Source: Emiliania huxleyi CCMP1516
Taxonomy: Eukaryota > Haptophyta > Isochrysidales > Noelaerhabdaceae
Assembly: GCF_000372725.1 (NCBI RefSeq)
Contig: NW_005200941.1
Location: forward strand, 276,904-300,493
Direction: 5' to 3'
DNA length: 23,590 bases
Shown: positions 5,912-12,966 of the stretch, in pieces
Layout of the letters: each line of letters starts with the position of its first letter
Position numbering within the stretch: position 1 is the stretch's first letter
Made by a program: the position numbers and the translations under genes
Notes under the pieces: generated by a model
Databases searched by the model: none
The model's input: the letters and a program-made list of their open reading frames with translations, nothing else
Told to the model about the DNA's origin: nothing

Positions 5912-8177
5912 TCACTTTTTCCACTGGTTGCCGTTGTCGAGCTCGCCGCCGAGCTTCTTGGGCAGGCTGCTCGGCGCGACGAACGAGTGGAGCTCGCCCG
6001 CATAGTCCTTGCCGAGCAGCATGGTCTTGTCCCGCGACCGCTTCGGCACGAGCGCGGCGACGATCGGGCCTGGTGAGGTCGAGCCGAGATGTGGCGGAGA
6101 TATAGAGCCGGGACCAGCCGGGGTCAGCGCCGCAGCGGAGCGCCTCCTCTCGGCAGAGAGACAGGGAGGATCGGCTGCCTCTCCTCTCGCGCGCACGCCT
6201 CGGCGACAATCTCGGCGACAATCTCCCCTCCACCTCGGCTCCACCTCGGCTGGCATCTCGGCTCCAAGCAAGCGCGCCGGCGATCGACGCGGCGGGCGCG
6301 TTGATCAGGCAATTCTTGTACGTGGTGGTCGGGTACGCGTCTCGCACCTCCTTGCCCGCCGCCTTGACCATCCCCTCCCCCTTCTTGACGTCGGAGGAGC
6401 GGAACGGGTTGGGCGTGAGCGAGACGCCGGCCAAGTCGAGCACGCGGAACATGAGCACGAGCCGGTCCTACAGGGCAGCGTCCGAGAAGATTCCGAGAAG
6501 GTTCCGAGAAGGTTCCGAGAGGCCGTCTCGAAGAGGAGCCGGTCCTACAGGGTAGTTTCCGGGAACTAGCTCGAGGGGCGGGACCCTCACACCGAGGGGA
6601 AGCATTTGGCATCGCGTTCGTAAAGGCTCCGGAGGGTGCGTGGTGCGTGGAATCAACATGCTGGCGTGTCACATGGACATGGACATGGACATGGACATGG
6701 ACATGGAGTTCAAGGAGGCGGTCCAGGACGGAGCAAGTGTTGTGGAAGTTGTATTGTGCAAGTTATCCGCCGGCGGGTGGAGTGGTAGCAGTGGTAATAG
6801 TAGCAGCAGCGGCCGCAGCATTCACCTACCGACAGCGTGTCGCGGACAGGTCACGCACGTGCCCTGCACATGCGGTGCGGCGGCGGCACGAGCCGGTCCT
6901 GCCGCGTCGAGAGCTCGTCGAGGACCAGCTGAAGCAGCTCCTAGAAGGTTCCGAGAAGGTTCCGAGAAGGTTCCGAGAAGGTTCCGAGAGCTCGTCGAGG
7001 ACCAGCTGAAGAGCTCCTGCGAGAGGTCGAGGCGAGAGAGGTGAGGAGAGTGCAGACGCGATGCGGGCCCGCGGCTGTGAGTCTGCGTGAGCGGCAGCCT
7101 CGCCTCCTCCTCTCCTCTCCTCTCCTCTCCTCGCCTCGCCTCGCCTCGCCTCGCCTCGCCTCTCGTCTCCACTCCTCTCGTCTCGTCTCGTCTCCTCTCT
7201 CCTGCGTCCGCAGCTCCGACGCGAGGAAAGCGTCGGCGCCGAGCGCGCAGACCGCCGCCGCGTCGGCCGACGCCGGCACCTCGATGAAGAGCAGGTTGCC
7301 GGCGCGGTCGAGGAGCAGCTCGCCCCCGCCGCCCGCCGACTTGGTGAAGAAGGTGCGCGGCCGCGCCGCAAAGACGGCCGCGTCTTGCTCGTTCAGCAGC
7401 GGCTTCTCGAGCGATGTCGCGCCGGCGGTGAAGAAGGAGGGGTTGGCGGCGCGCAGGTCCTTCCTCGTCGCGTCCGTGCCGTTCCGCTTCCTCCACCGCA
7501 GCGCCTCGACGTACATGCTCGCCGCATCACCGCCCTTGAAGGCTGTCGCGACGAGGAAGCGCCAGAGCCTACGTGGCGGCTGCGCCAAACCTCGGGGGAG
7601 GGAGGGCGGGCATGTGCAGAGTGTGTGGAGCACCGCGCGAGTACGCCGGGAGGAGAGCACAGTGAAACGGTCGGATACAGTGAATCCGTGCCCTCTCGAG
7701 CGCTGGCTGGAGCACAACGATCCCGCGTTCCGCTTCTAGGCGCCAGAGCCGGAGGTCGGACGCCATCTCGACTGTTGGCGCGAGAGAGGGGTCGGCGAGG
7801 ACGGCCGCATCGCGCCGCGAGCGCATGTACGCCAGCGCCCTCTCGTGCAGCTCCGAGCCGCACCACTCGGACGGAGCGAGCGGAGTGCGCAGAACCTCGA
7901 CCTCTGCGTCGGTGAAGGCCGGCTCGGCGACGGGCTTGGCCGGCGCCGCGACCGGCGCCGGCGCCACAGCGGGAGGCGAAGGAGCGGGTGCGGACGCGGC
8001 AGCGGGAGGCGGCGGATGGGGGGGCTGCGGAGGCGGCTGTGGAGCGTTCGCAGGCGCGGCTGCCGCGGGAGCTGCAGCCATCTTCTCGGCGCTTTGCTTG
8101 GCGCTCGCCGCTCGCAGCCGCAGCACCTCTTCGTAGGTCGGCCGCGGGCTCATCGGCTGTGGGGTTAGGCTGGCCAT
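5912..8177 (-). CDS. CRAL-TRIO (SEC14-like) lipid-binding protein, five exons
   Basis: I infer exons 8177-7750, 7568-7217, 6940-6899, 6467-6278 and 6069-5912. They sum to 1170 bases, exactly 390 codons, ending in TGA. Exon 1 gives a Pro/Ala-rich N-terminus (residues about 35-85) and the start of the CRAL-TRIO N domain, which continues in exon 2 as 'LWRFLVATAFKGGDAASMY' and 'EALRWRKRN'. Exons 3-5 give 'ELLQLVLDELSTRQ', 'DRLVLMFRVLDLAGVSL', 'YKNCLINAPAASIAGPIVAA' and 'LLGKDYAGELHSFV..LPKKLGG', the expected order of the lipid-pocket domain. The family transfers or senses phosphoinositides and other lipids between membranes. Donors are unusual: GC (7749), GA (7216), GA (6898) and GC (6277), all with AG acceptors. 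Exon 2's end could instead use a nearby GC. The exon map rests on homology and phase. Confidence 0.8.
6455..6553 (-). repeat. Duplicated acceptor region of CRAL-TRIO exon 4
   Basis: A 17-base segment, GAGCCGGTCCTACAGGG on the plus strand, occurs at 6459-6475 (the exon 4 acceptor and exon start) and at 6537-6553 (inside the intron). A related form, GAGCCGGTCCTGCC, is at 6890-6903 at the exon 3 donor. Between them is an 11-base minisatellite of AGGTTCCGAGA units. Confidence 0.75.
6672..6707 (+). repeat. ATGGAC hexanucleotide repeat
   Basis: About six units of ATGGAC lie inside CRAL-TRIO intron 3. On the plus strand they would encode alternating Met-Asp, but no gene is supported there. Confidence 0.85.
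6911..7017 (-). repeat. Ghost copy of CRAL-TRIO exon 3 and GTTCCGAGAAG minisatellite
   Basis: The 42-base exon 3 (6940-6899) has a second copy of its first 30 bases at about 7013-6985, also preceded by CAG. The copy lacks one base (GAGCTCTTCAG instead of GAGCTGCTTCAG), so it would not keep the frame. Four to five units of an 11-base repeat (GTTCCGAGAAG) separate the copies at about 6946-6988. Confidence 0.75.
7098..7200. repeat. Pyrimidine pentanucleotide repeats
   Basis: Runs of TCTCC (about five), TCGCC (about eight) and CTCGT (about four) fill the middle of CRAL-TRIO intron 2. They are candidate slipped-strand or triplex-forming sequence. Confidence 0.85.
7561..7752 (-). repeat. Direct repeat at the borders of CRAL-TRIO intron 1
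   Basis: The intron start at 7749 and the exon 2 start at 7568 share GCTCTGGCGC. The splice therefore reads CCG|GCTCTGGCGC...TAG|GCTCTGGCGC. Using the GC donor restores 'SDLRLWRFLV'. Confidence 0.7.
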
Positions 8178-8267
8178 TGTGGCAGGAGGAAGAGGCGCCT
8201 CAAGACACAGGCGTGCCAAGGTGCCGCCCTCTTCGGGGAGAAAAAAAATTTTTGGGATGAAGACGCA

Positions 8268-8437
8268 AATCATCGGGCGGTGGCGCGGCGCGGCGGCGGG
8301 CGGCGCGAGGCGGCGGCGCGGCGAGGCAGCGGGCGACGCAGGGCGGGGAGGCGCGGCGGCGGGTGGGGTAATTACTTATTACTTAATTGATAATCAATTA
8401 TTAATCATCGGGCGGCGGCGCGGCGCGGCGGCGGGCG
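8268..8437 (+). repeat. Direct repeat pair around an AT-rich island
   Basis: AATCATCGGGCGG followed by GGCGCGGCGC-type sequence starts at 8268 and again at 8403. GGGCGACGCAGGGCGGGG also occurs twice (8331 and 8432). Between them lies the AT-rich stretch 8370-8402 with the 8-base-arm palindrome TAATTGAT-A-ATCAATTA. Confidence 0.8.
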
Positions 8438-8629
8438 ACGCAGGGCGGGGCGGCGCGGCCATCAGCAGACGCCCGGGCCTTTGGTCATTGGAGCTCGGCA
8501 ATGGTGGCCCTCGACTCAAGGGGCTGCCTTCCACCCATAGCTGCTCAGGCCGGGGGAGGGGGAGAGGCTTAGGGTGCCCCTAGCCTAGGCTTAAAAGGGT
8601 GGGCCCTGGGGCGCCTGCGGCTTAAACGG

Positions 8630-8657
8630 CTTAAAACCTGCCTAGGCAGGTTTTAAG
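8630..8657. repeat. Perfect 28-bp palindrome centred on CCTAGG
   Basis: The half-site CTTAAAACCTGCCT is followed directly by its exact reverse complement, with no loop. A TTAAACGG motif lies immediately to the left (8622-8629). Confidence 0.95.
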
Positions 8658-8960
8658 AGCTGCTGGGCCGCCGATTCCTTAAACGGTCTTAAACGCTTAA
8701 ACGGTGCGGGAGAGCTCCCGAGGTCGATGGTCCGGGAGGCTCCCCGGTAGACGCCGGAGGCCGGGAAGCTGGCTACAGTCAGCTGGCACGCGTCCCCTAT
8801 GCGAGTATGGCTCCTGCCAGTGCACCAGCCTTTTGTGCCTAATAACGGCAGTCTTGGAGAAAACGGCGCGGAACCCAGCGACGCATGCCGGCGAGGCCGA
8901 TTTTCTTAAACGGTAAGGAAGCCGTCGCCTGCGCCTTGTCTGTCGTGTGAATCGTGCGTG

Positions 8961-8988
8961 TGCGAGGGATTTTTGTTGTAAAATTCTT
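8961..8988 (-). repeat. Dispersed repeat R2, inverted copy
   Basis: The reverse complement reads AAGAATTTTACAACAAAAA then TCCCTCGCA. It matches 21061-21092, 23177-23210 and 23478-23502 on the plus strand. It directly abuts a TTAAACGG motif. Confidence 0.8.
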
Positions 8989-9308
8989 AAACGGTCTTAA
9001 AAGGCTAAAGAGGGACCCGCCGTGCCTGCAATCTCTTAAATGACAATTTGAGCCCCCCAAACCTCCTCATTTCTTAAAAGGTCTTAAAACAATCCGGCCC
9101 TCAGAACCCCCTAGAGTAGGGGTACCCTAAGCGTCGCTCTAAGGCGTAAGGCGTACGTCCTCTGGGCCGGCGCGGGGCCCCCCGGAGGCACCGTGCGCCG
9201 CGCCGCAGTGCGGAAACGGGGCTCCGGCGCTCATACTCGCTCATAGGGGAGGCCAGAGCTAGGCTCCGACGAATAAGACGCAAGAGCGACCGAGTCAGCG
9301 ATTCGACC

Positions 9309-9500
9309 ATGAAAGAAATCAGCGACAAAGTAGAACCCATGGGGACGATTGACTACTACGGCAGACTACGACTAAGCAGGCGAGTGAATGACGAACTAAG
9401 GAGAGTGGGACTCGACCACCTCACCACAGAAGAGGCGACGGCTCGCGCGCGGGAGATCAAGTTTGTCAAGGCATCACAAGCTAGCGCATCGAATACCTAA
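9309..9500 (+). CDS. Short unrecognised ORF
   Basis: An ATG at 9309 opens 63 residues ('MKEISDKVEPMGTIDYYGRL' then 'SRRVNDELRRVGLDHLTTEE'). The codon texture is plausible, with an amphipathic helical C-terminal half. The same frame is open upstream for at least 80 bases with Arg/Ser-rich sequence. I recognise no domain. Its position inside repeat-rich DNA makes a fragment of a mobile-element ORF as likely as a real gene. Confidence 0.25.
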   Translation: MKEISDKVEPMGTIDYYGRLRLSRRVNDELRRVGLDHLTTEEATARAREIKFVKASQASASNT

Positions 9501-9928
9501 AGACTTAAAGGCATCACACTACAAGGAACGCGGCTGAGCTGACCCCCTGTAGGGGGCGCCTCGGTGAACCAGGGACTAGGATCTCGCGCAGACGACACAG
9601 GGCGTGCTGCGCCCCGCGCGATCCCTGGCGCAGAGGAGGCTGAGCCGCCGAACTTAGGATGCCTGCAAAGGCTGGCGAAAGCCGGCGACCCACGCCCACA
9701 ACTCATATACACTACAACAAGCCATTATGCCCCAACAGGCCCCACCACCCCACCCCTAGGCAATGTAGCGCACATGTCTAGTCCGGAGAGGACAGGGGGG
9801 GGGGAGGGGGGGTAGGGGATAGCACTGTGCCGAGTATTTTGGATTAAAGCAATTTTTTTTTTCGAGCCCTTGAGAATCGGGTCTCTGTGCTGCTTGAGAA
9901 CGAAAGGGAATCTTGCCCAGTTGGAATC
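9501..9928. other. Gene gap left of the RRM gene
   Basis: There is no supported gene. It contains self-complementary GC-rich segments (for example CCCCTGTAGGGGG near 9543), a G-rich tract (9796-9818) and a T9 run (about 9851-9860). The right part is the 3' flank of the RRM gene. Confidence 0.5.
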
Positions 9929-10753
9929 TCACGTGCTTCCTCCAGCAGCCTCCAGCTCTCCTCCACTCTCACTCTCCTGGTAGGTAGAGAGGTGAAAGAA
10001 AGCCTCCGCCGCCTCCACCGCGACAACACGTTTCGACGCCTCTGCCAGAGCGTGGTCTAACTTGGCCAGCACCGCCTCAAACATTTGCGCCGCCACCAGC
10101 GAGACCGGAGCCGCAGCCGCAGCCAGCGCGCCGCCGCGCCGCGCCCCGTCTGCCGCAAGGCCTTCCTTGGCCATTCGGCTGACGAGCAGCGCGCGCAAAG
10201 CATTGCAATCGTCGAGCGCATCGCGGGATGTCGCCGCCACCGCGCGAGCCTCGAGCGCCCCTGCTGCCTTCACCATCTTCGCCTGGTTGTTCCCGCGATC
10301 GTCGATCCCCAGGGTTGAGTAGAGGGACTGAAAGCCCCGGTGCTGGGTGAAGAAGCGCGCCTCTTCGATCTGCAAGGGCCAGCCCTCGATCGTGAAGACA
10401 TGCGGAGTCAGCTTGTACTGGTTAAGGGCGAGCTGCGCTGCACCCTCCGTGTGGAAAGACACGTTGGCGTTGCCTGTGGGGGCAGGATGGAGGGTGAGAG
10501 CAGGGATGACATCGGTGACAGTGCTGCGATGGTTGCCGTTCTTCCGAATTTTGACGTACACGACCTCCCCGAACTGAGAGAAGAAGGAGCGCAGCTTGCT
10601 CGCTTTGTGGATTGACGAGTGCACCTGCACGTATAGTGGCAGAGTCTCAGCAATACATGCTATGTCAGTGGCGATGGAAGTTCGCACCGAACGAACAAAG
10701 ACGCCCCTCGATTTGTCGACGCCGTCGCGGCTGTCGCTGCAGGACGAGCTCAT
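9929..10753 (-). CDS. RRM-domain RNA-binding protein
   Basis: A single open frame of 274 residues starts at the ATG at 10753. Residues about 35-130 fit an RNA recognition motif: 'LPLYVQVH' as the first strand (RNP2-like), 'KLRSFFSQFGEVVYVKIRKN' as helix 1 and strand 2, an inserted loop of about 20 residues, 'NANVSFHTEGAAQLAL' as RNP1-like strand 3 and helix 2, then 'TIEGWPLQIEEA'. The C-terminal half is Ala-rich and helical with no clear motif. The aromatic residues of a classical RNP1 are poorly kept, so RNA binding is likely by family but not certain. It lies head to head with the deiodinase gene, 754 bases between start codons. No intron is needed. Confidence 0.7.
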   Translation of the reverse strand: MSSSCSDSRDGVDKSRGVFVRSVRTSIATDIACIAETLPLYVQVHSSIHKASKLRSFFSQFGEVVYVKIRKNGNHRSTVTDVIPALTLHPAPTGNANVSFHTEGAAQLALNQYKLTPHVFTIEGWPLQIEEARFFTQHRGFQSLYSTLGIDDRGNNQAKMVKAAGALEARAVAATSRDALDDCNALRALLVSRMAKEGLAADGARRGGALAAAAAPVSLVAAQMFEAVLAKLDHALAEASKRVVAVEAAEAFFHLSTYQESESGGELEAAGGST

Positions 10754-11438
10754 GATGTGTCTCTCCCTGGACCGAGTGACTCCGAGAAGTCAATGCGCGA
10801 TATCAACTTTGAGAATTCTTAAACGGTCCCTCGGGCCAGTTGGGGGGGGCAATGTTCTTCACCTTTCTACCTACCTACCTACTGGGGGCAAACCCTGCCC
10901 GGCCCCTAGGACCCCAGGTAAGGCCCAGGTGTGGCCTAGGGCATCAGAAGGGACCAAGAGGAGTCCAGTCTGAGCCATAGAGCCCATGTCTTTGCTCCCG
11001 AAGGTCGCGTTCAAATGCCCGGAACGGACGTTACAGTGGTGTCCGGCCGGCGCGATCACCGAGCTGTGACGCTCAGGGAAGCCCGATGAGGTGCTGGTTT
11101 CTTTGCCCAGGGCTGGCCTTCCCCCCAGGCTGGATCAGCTGAGCAAGGTTTCGTGCAGCACGGCCTTCGTTGGGACACGCTCACGAAACGAGTCGTTCGC
11201 CAACCACCGGGAGTACCCGAGCCTCACTCGTATCATCAGAGCCGTGTACAATGATGACACCTTTTGCTCTTCCTTCCGAGGCAGCAGCTGCGTGCTGCAT
11301 TCATGGCTGCCTTGTCCCCAGAAAATGTCTGCAAGGGTTCGTGTGCCGGCGCATTGTTTGTTGAACAATACAACAGAGAAACTTCCTGGAAACTTCCGCA
11401 CAGACGCAAGAGTTACGTTAGCGTAGCGTAACTTAACC
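10754..11438. promoter_or_regulatory. Shared divergent upstream region of RRM and deiodinase genes
   Basis: The two start codons face away from each other. The region contains a TTAAACGG motif (10819-10826) close to the RRM start, a CTAC tetranucleotide repeat (10867-10882), and an imperfect inverted repeat (GTTACG...CGTAAC, about 11412-11432) just before the upper deiodinase start. I see no TATA box. Promoter function is inferred only from position. Confidence 0.4.
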
Positions 11439-11507
11439 ATGGTGTTGACTTTCACTCAGCTAGACTCGAAGCTCTTCAATTGGGTGTTCCCTCGACTTTC
11501 ATCTGAG

Positions 11508-12209
11508 ATGGCCGCGCCCGAGTTTGGCGAGTTCACTGACGAGCAGTGCGTCGCCTTCTTCACCCGAAAGCTGGACCAGCTCGCTGAATCGCACCCACAC
11601 CTCCAGCGGGATGAGCTGCTGGCGGCGCGCCCGCTTGTGCGCTGCATGTTGCAGGGCACCAAGCCATCGCTTACGCTTGGCAGTCTGGCGCCAGATGGGC
11701 CCGTGTGCACGCTGGACGGCGTCGAGACGACACTCCATGGTGCTGTGCGCGCCGGATCTGGCCCTCGTAAGCTCACGGTCCTCAATTTTGGCTCGTACAC
11801 CTGACCGCCCTATGTCTCAAAGGGTCCCGCTCTGGTCACCTCGATGCGTCCGTATCTTGATGCCGGCAGCCTGTCGCTCTTCCTGGTCTACATTCGAGAG
11901 GCCCACCCGGAGGGCGGCTGGGCGATTCCCGCGGCTGACGGCATCTGCTACCGGCAGCCCAAGACGCTCGCCTCGCGGCTCGCCGTCGCCGCGAAGTTTG
12001 CCGAGCACCAGGCGGAGTGGTGTGCGGGCGTGCCGATGTTGGTCGACGACCCGACGACCAACGCGCTCGACATTGCGTACGAGGCGCCACCGGAGCGGCT
12101 TGTCGTGCTCGATGAGCAGCTGAACGTCGTCTTCTTTTCGGGGCAGGGGCCGTTCCAGTACTCGGTGCCCAAGCTCGCGGCGTTTGTCAAAGCGCAGCTC
12201 GGCGAGTAG
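11508..12209 (+). CDS. Iodothyronine deiodinase-like selenoprotein (TGA = Sec)
   Basis: The frame runs from ATG 11508 to the TAG at 12207-12209 with one internal TGA at 11802-11804, giving 233 residues if TGA is read as selenocysteine (residue 99). The core 'KLTVLNFGSYT-U-PPYV' matches the deiodinase active site (NFGSCT-U-PPF). Downstream 'LFLVYIREAHPEGGW' matches the conserved thioredoxin-fold segment of that family (IYIEEAHP-DGW). The homology continues smoothly across the TGA in the same frame, which excludes a normal stop. An in-frame ATG at 11439 would add 23 residues; I prefer 11508 because acidic family-like sequence begins there. Animal deiodinases reductively remove iodine; the substrate in an alga is unknown. 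A SECIS candidate lies 3' of the gene. Confidence 0.85.
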
Positions 12210-12310
12210 CTGTGGGAGAGCTTCGTGGCCGTCGTGTGTCGATCAGGCGAGAGGGTTCGAGGCGTGCGCACACACAGTCACACCCAGAAGCCATTTCGCG
12301 CGCTCATCCT

Positions 12311-12402
12311 TCACTTGCCCGCTGCTGCTGCTGTGACGCCGCGCCCTTCAACGTTTATCTCAAACGCTGGGCAGCAGCTGATTACTGGACCGCAGTAGGA
12401 GA
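12311..12402 (+). ncRNA. Form-2 SECIS element candidate in the deiodinase 3' UTR
   Basis: The non-Watson-Crick quartet is TGAC (12334-12337) facing TGAT (12379-12382). Twelve bases after the 5' quartet come the unpaired AA (12350-12351). Next is a perfect ministem, CGTTT (12352-12356) with AAACG (12362-12366), which makes it form 2. Helix II pairs GCCGCGCCC with GGGCAGCAGC, allowing a bulge and one mismatch. Below the quartet CTGCTG (about 12322-12327) can pair with CAGTAG (12392-12397). Spacing and order fit the eukaryotic SECIS consensus, and the element lies about 120 bases after the stop codon of a gene needing UGA recoding. It would recruit SBP2 and the Sec-specific elongation factor. 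Confidence 0.8.
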
Positions 12403-12519
12403 GTGGAATAAGGCGATAAGCGAACGGGGAAGTGTCGGACGCCGCGAGCGGCGAGACGGTCGCGCGCGGGGCCGCACCAACACACGAGCCCTGTAGGCCG
12501 GTATCTGGATAGTGGAGGG

Positions 12520-12584
12520 TGTGTGTGTGTGTGACTGCGACAAGGGACCATCCGTTTGTATTATCAACAACGAAGGCGCTAAAA
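12520..12584 (+). repeat. Dispersed repeat R1, partial copy 2
   Basis: The GTGTGTGTGACTGCGACAAG part and the AACAACGAAGGCGCT end match 23097-23170. The GC-rich left half is missing. It is followed by an AATTTTACAA stretch as in the 23027 copy. Confidence 0.75.
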
Positions 12585-12966
12585 ATCGAATTTTACAATG
12601 TGAAGAGAGACACCACTCGCACGCCGATAATGCATAATGGTGTCAGCAGCTCTCATCAGCCCTCGCGCAGGACACGTCGTGCGTGCGACCTCTCGCGCTC
12701 GCGGCCCGATCGCTTACGACAATCCTTACGACAATCCTTACGACAATCCTTACGCATGGGCCGAGAGTACATCATCGAGCCCAACGTGCGCCGACCGCTC
12801 GCCGACTATGTTGGCGCATCAGAGGCGTCTGCGCACCACGGCCTAGGAATTCTACCAACCCATAATAAATAAATAAAAATAAATAAAACGGACACTACCA
12901 ACCCACGCCCCGGAGTTTCAGAATTCTTTAAAAAGAAAGAAAGAAAACGAGCCGCGCTTTCCTGCC

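Larger units (their letters stand above)
8622..8994 (+). repeat. Cluster of TTAAACGG motifs
   Basis: Exact TTAAACGG occurs at 8622, 8679, 8697, 8906 and 8987, with a sixth copy at 10819. Several are followed by T and then CTTAAA. The 8987 and 10819 copies are preceded by AATTC. Related TTAAAAGG and TTAAAAC sequences continue to about 9090. The role is unknown: element termini or a regulatory motif are both possible. Confidence 0.75.
8178..9308. other. Repeat-rich region upstream of the CRAL-TRIO gene
   Basis: No protein gene is credible here. The region holds: a 35-base direct repeat (8268-8302 and 8403-8437, one mismatch) in very GC-rich sequence; an AT-rich island with a palindrome (8384-8400); a perfect 28-base palindrome (8630-8657); five exact TTAAACGG motifs; and an inverted copy of repeat R2 (8961-8988). 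The base texture differs sharply from the flanking genes, which suggests accumulated element debris or one unrecognised element. Confidence 0.6.
12210..12966. other. 3' UTR and intergenic region before the aminopeptidase
   Basis: It holds the SECIS candidate, then a partial R1 repeat (12520-12584) joined to an R2-like fragment (to about 12600). A 12-base tandem repeat (TTACGACAATCC, about 3.5 units, 12712-12756) and an AT-rich AATAAATAAA stretch (12862-12888) follow. No gene is supported. Confidence 0.6.

Noticed and set aside
8820..8860. U5 snRNA-like loop (GCCTTTTGTGCC)
   Set aside because: The conserved U5 loop sequence and flanking stem are not matched, and no Sm site follows.
11802..11804. 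TGA read as the end of a 121-residue protein with a second gene starting at 11844
   Set aside because: Deiodinase homology continues in the same frame through the TGA and a SECIS candidate is present downstream.
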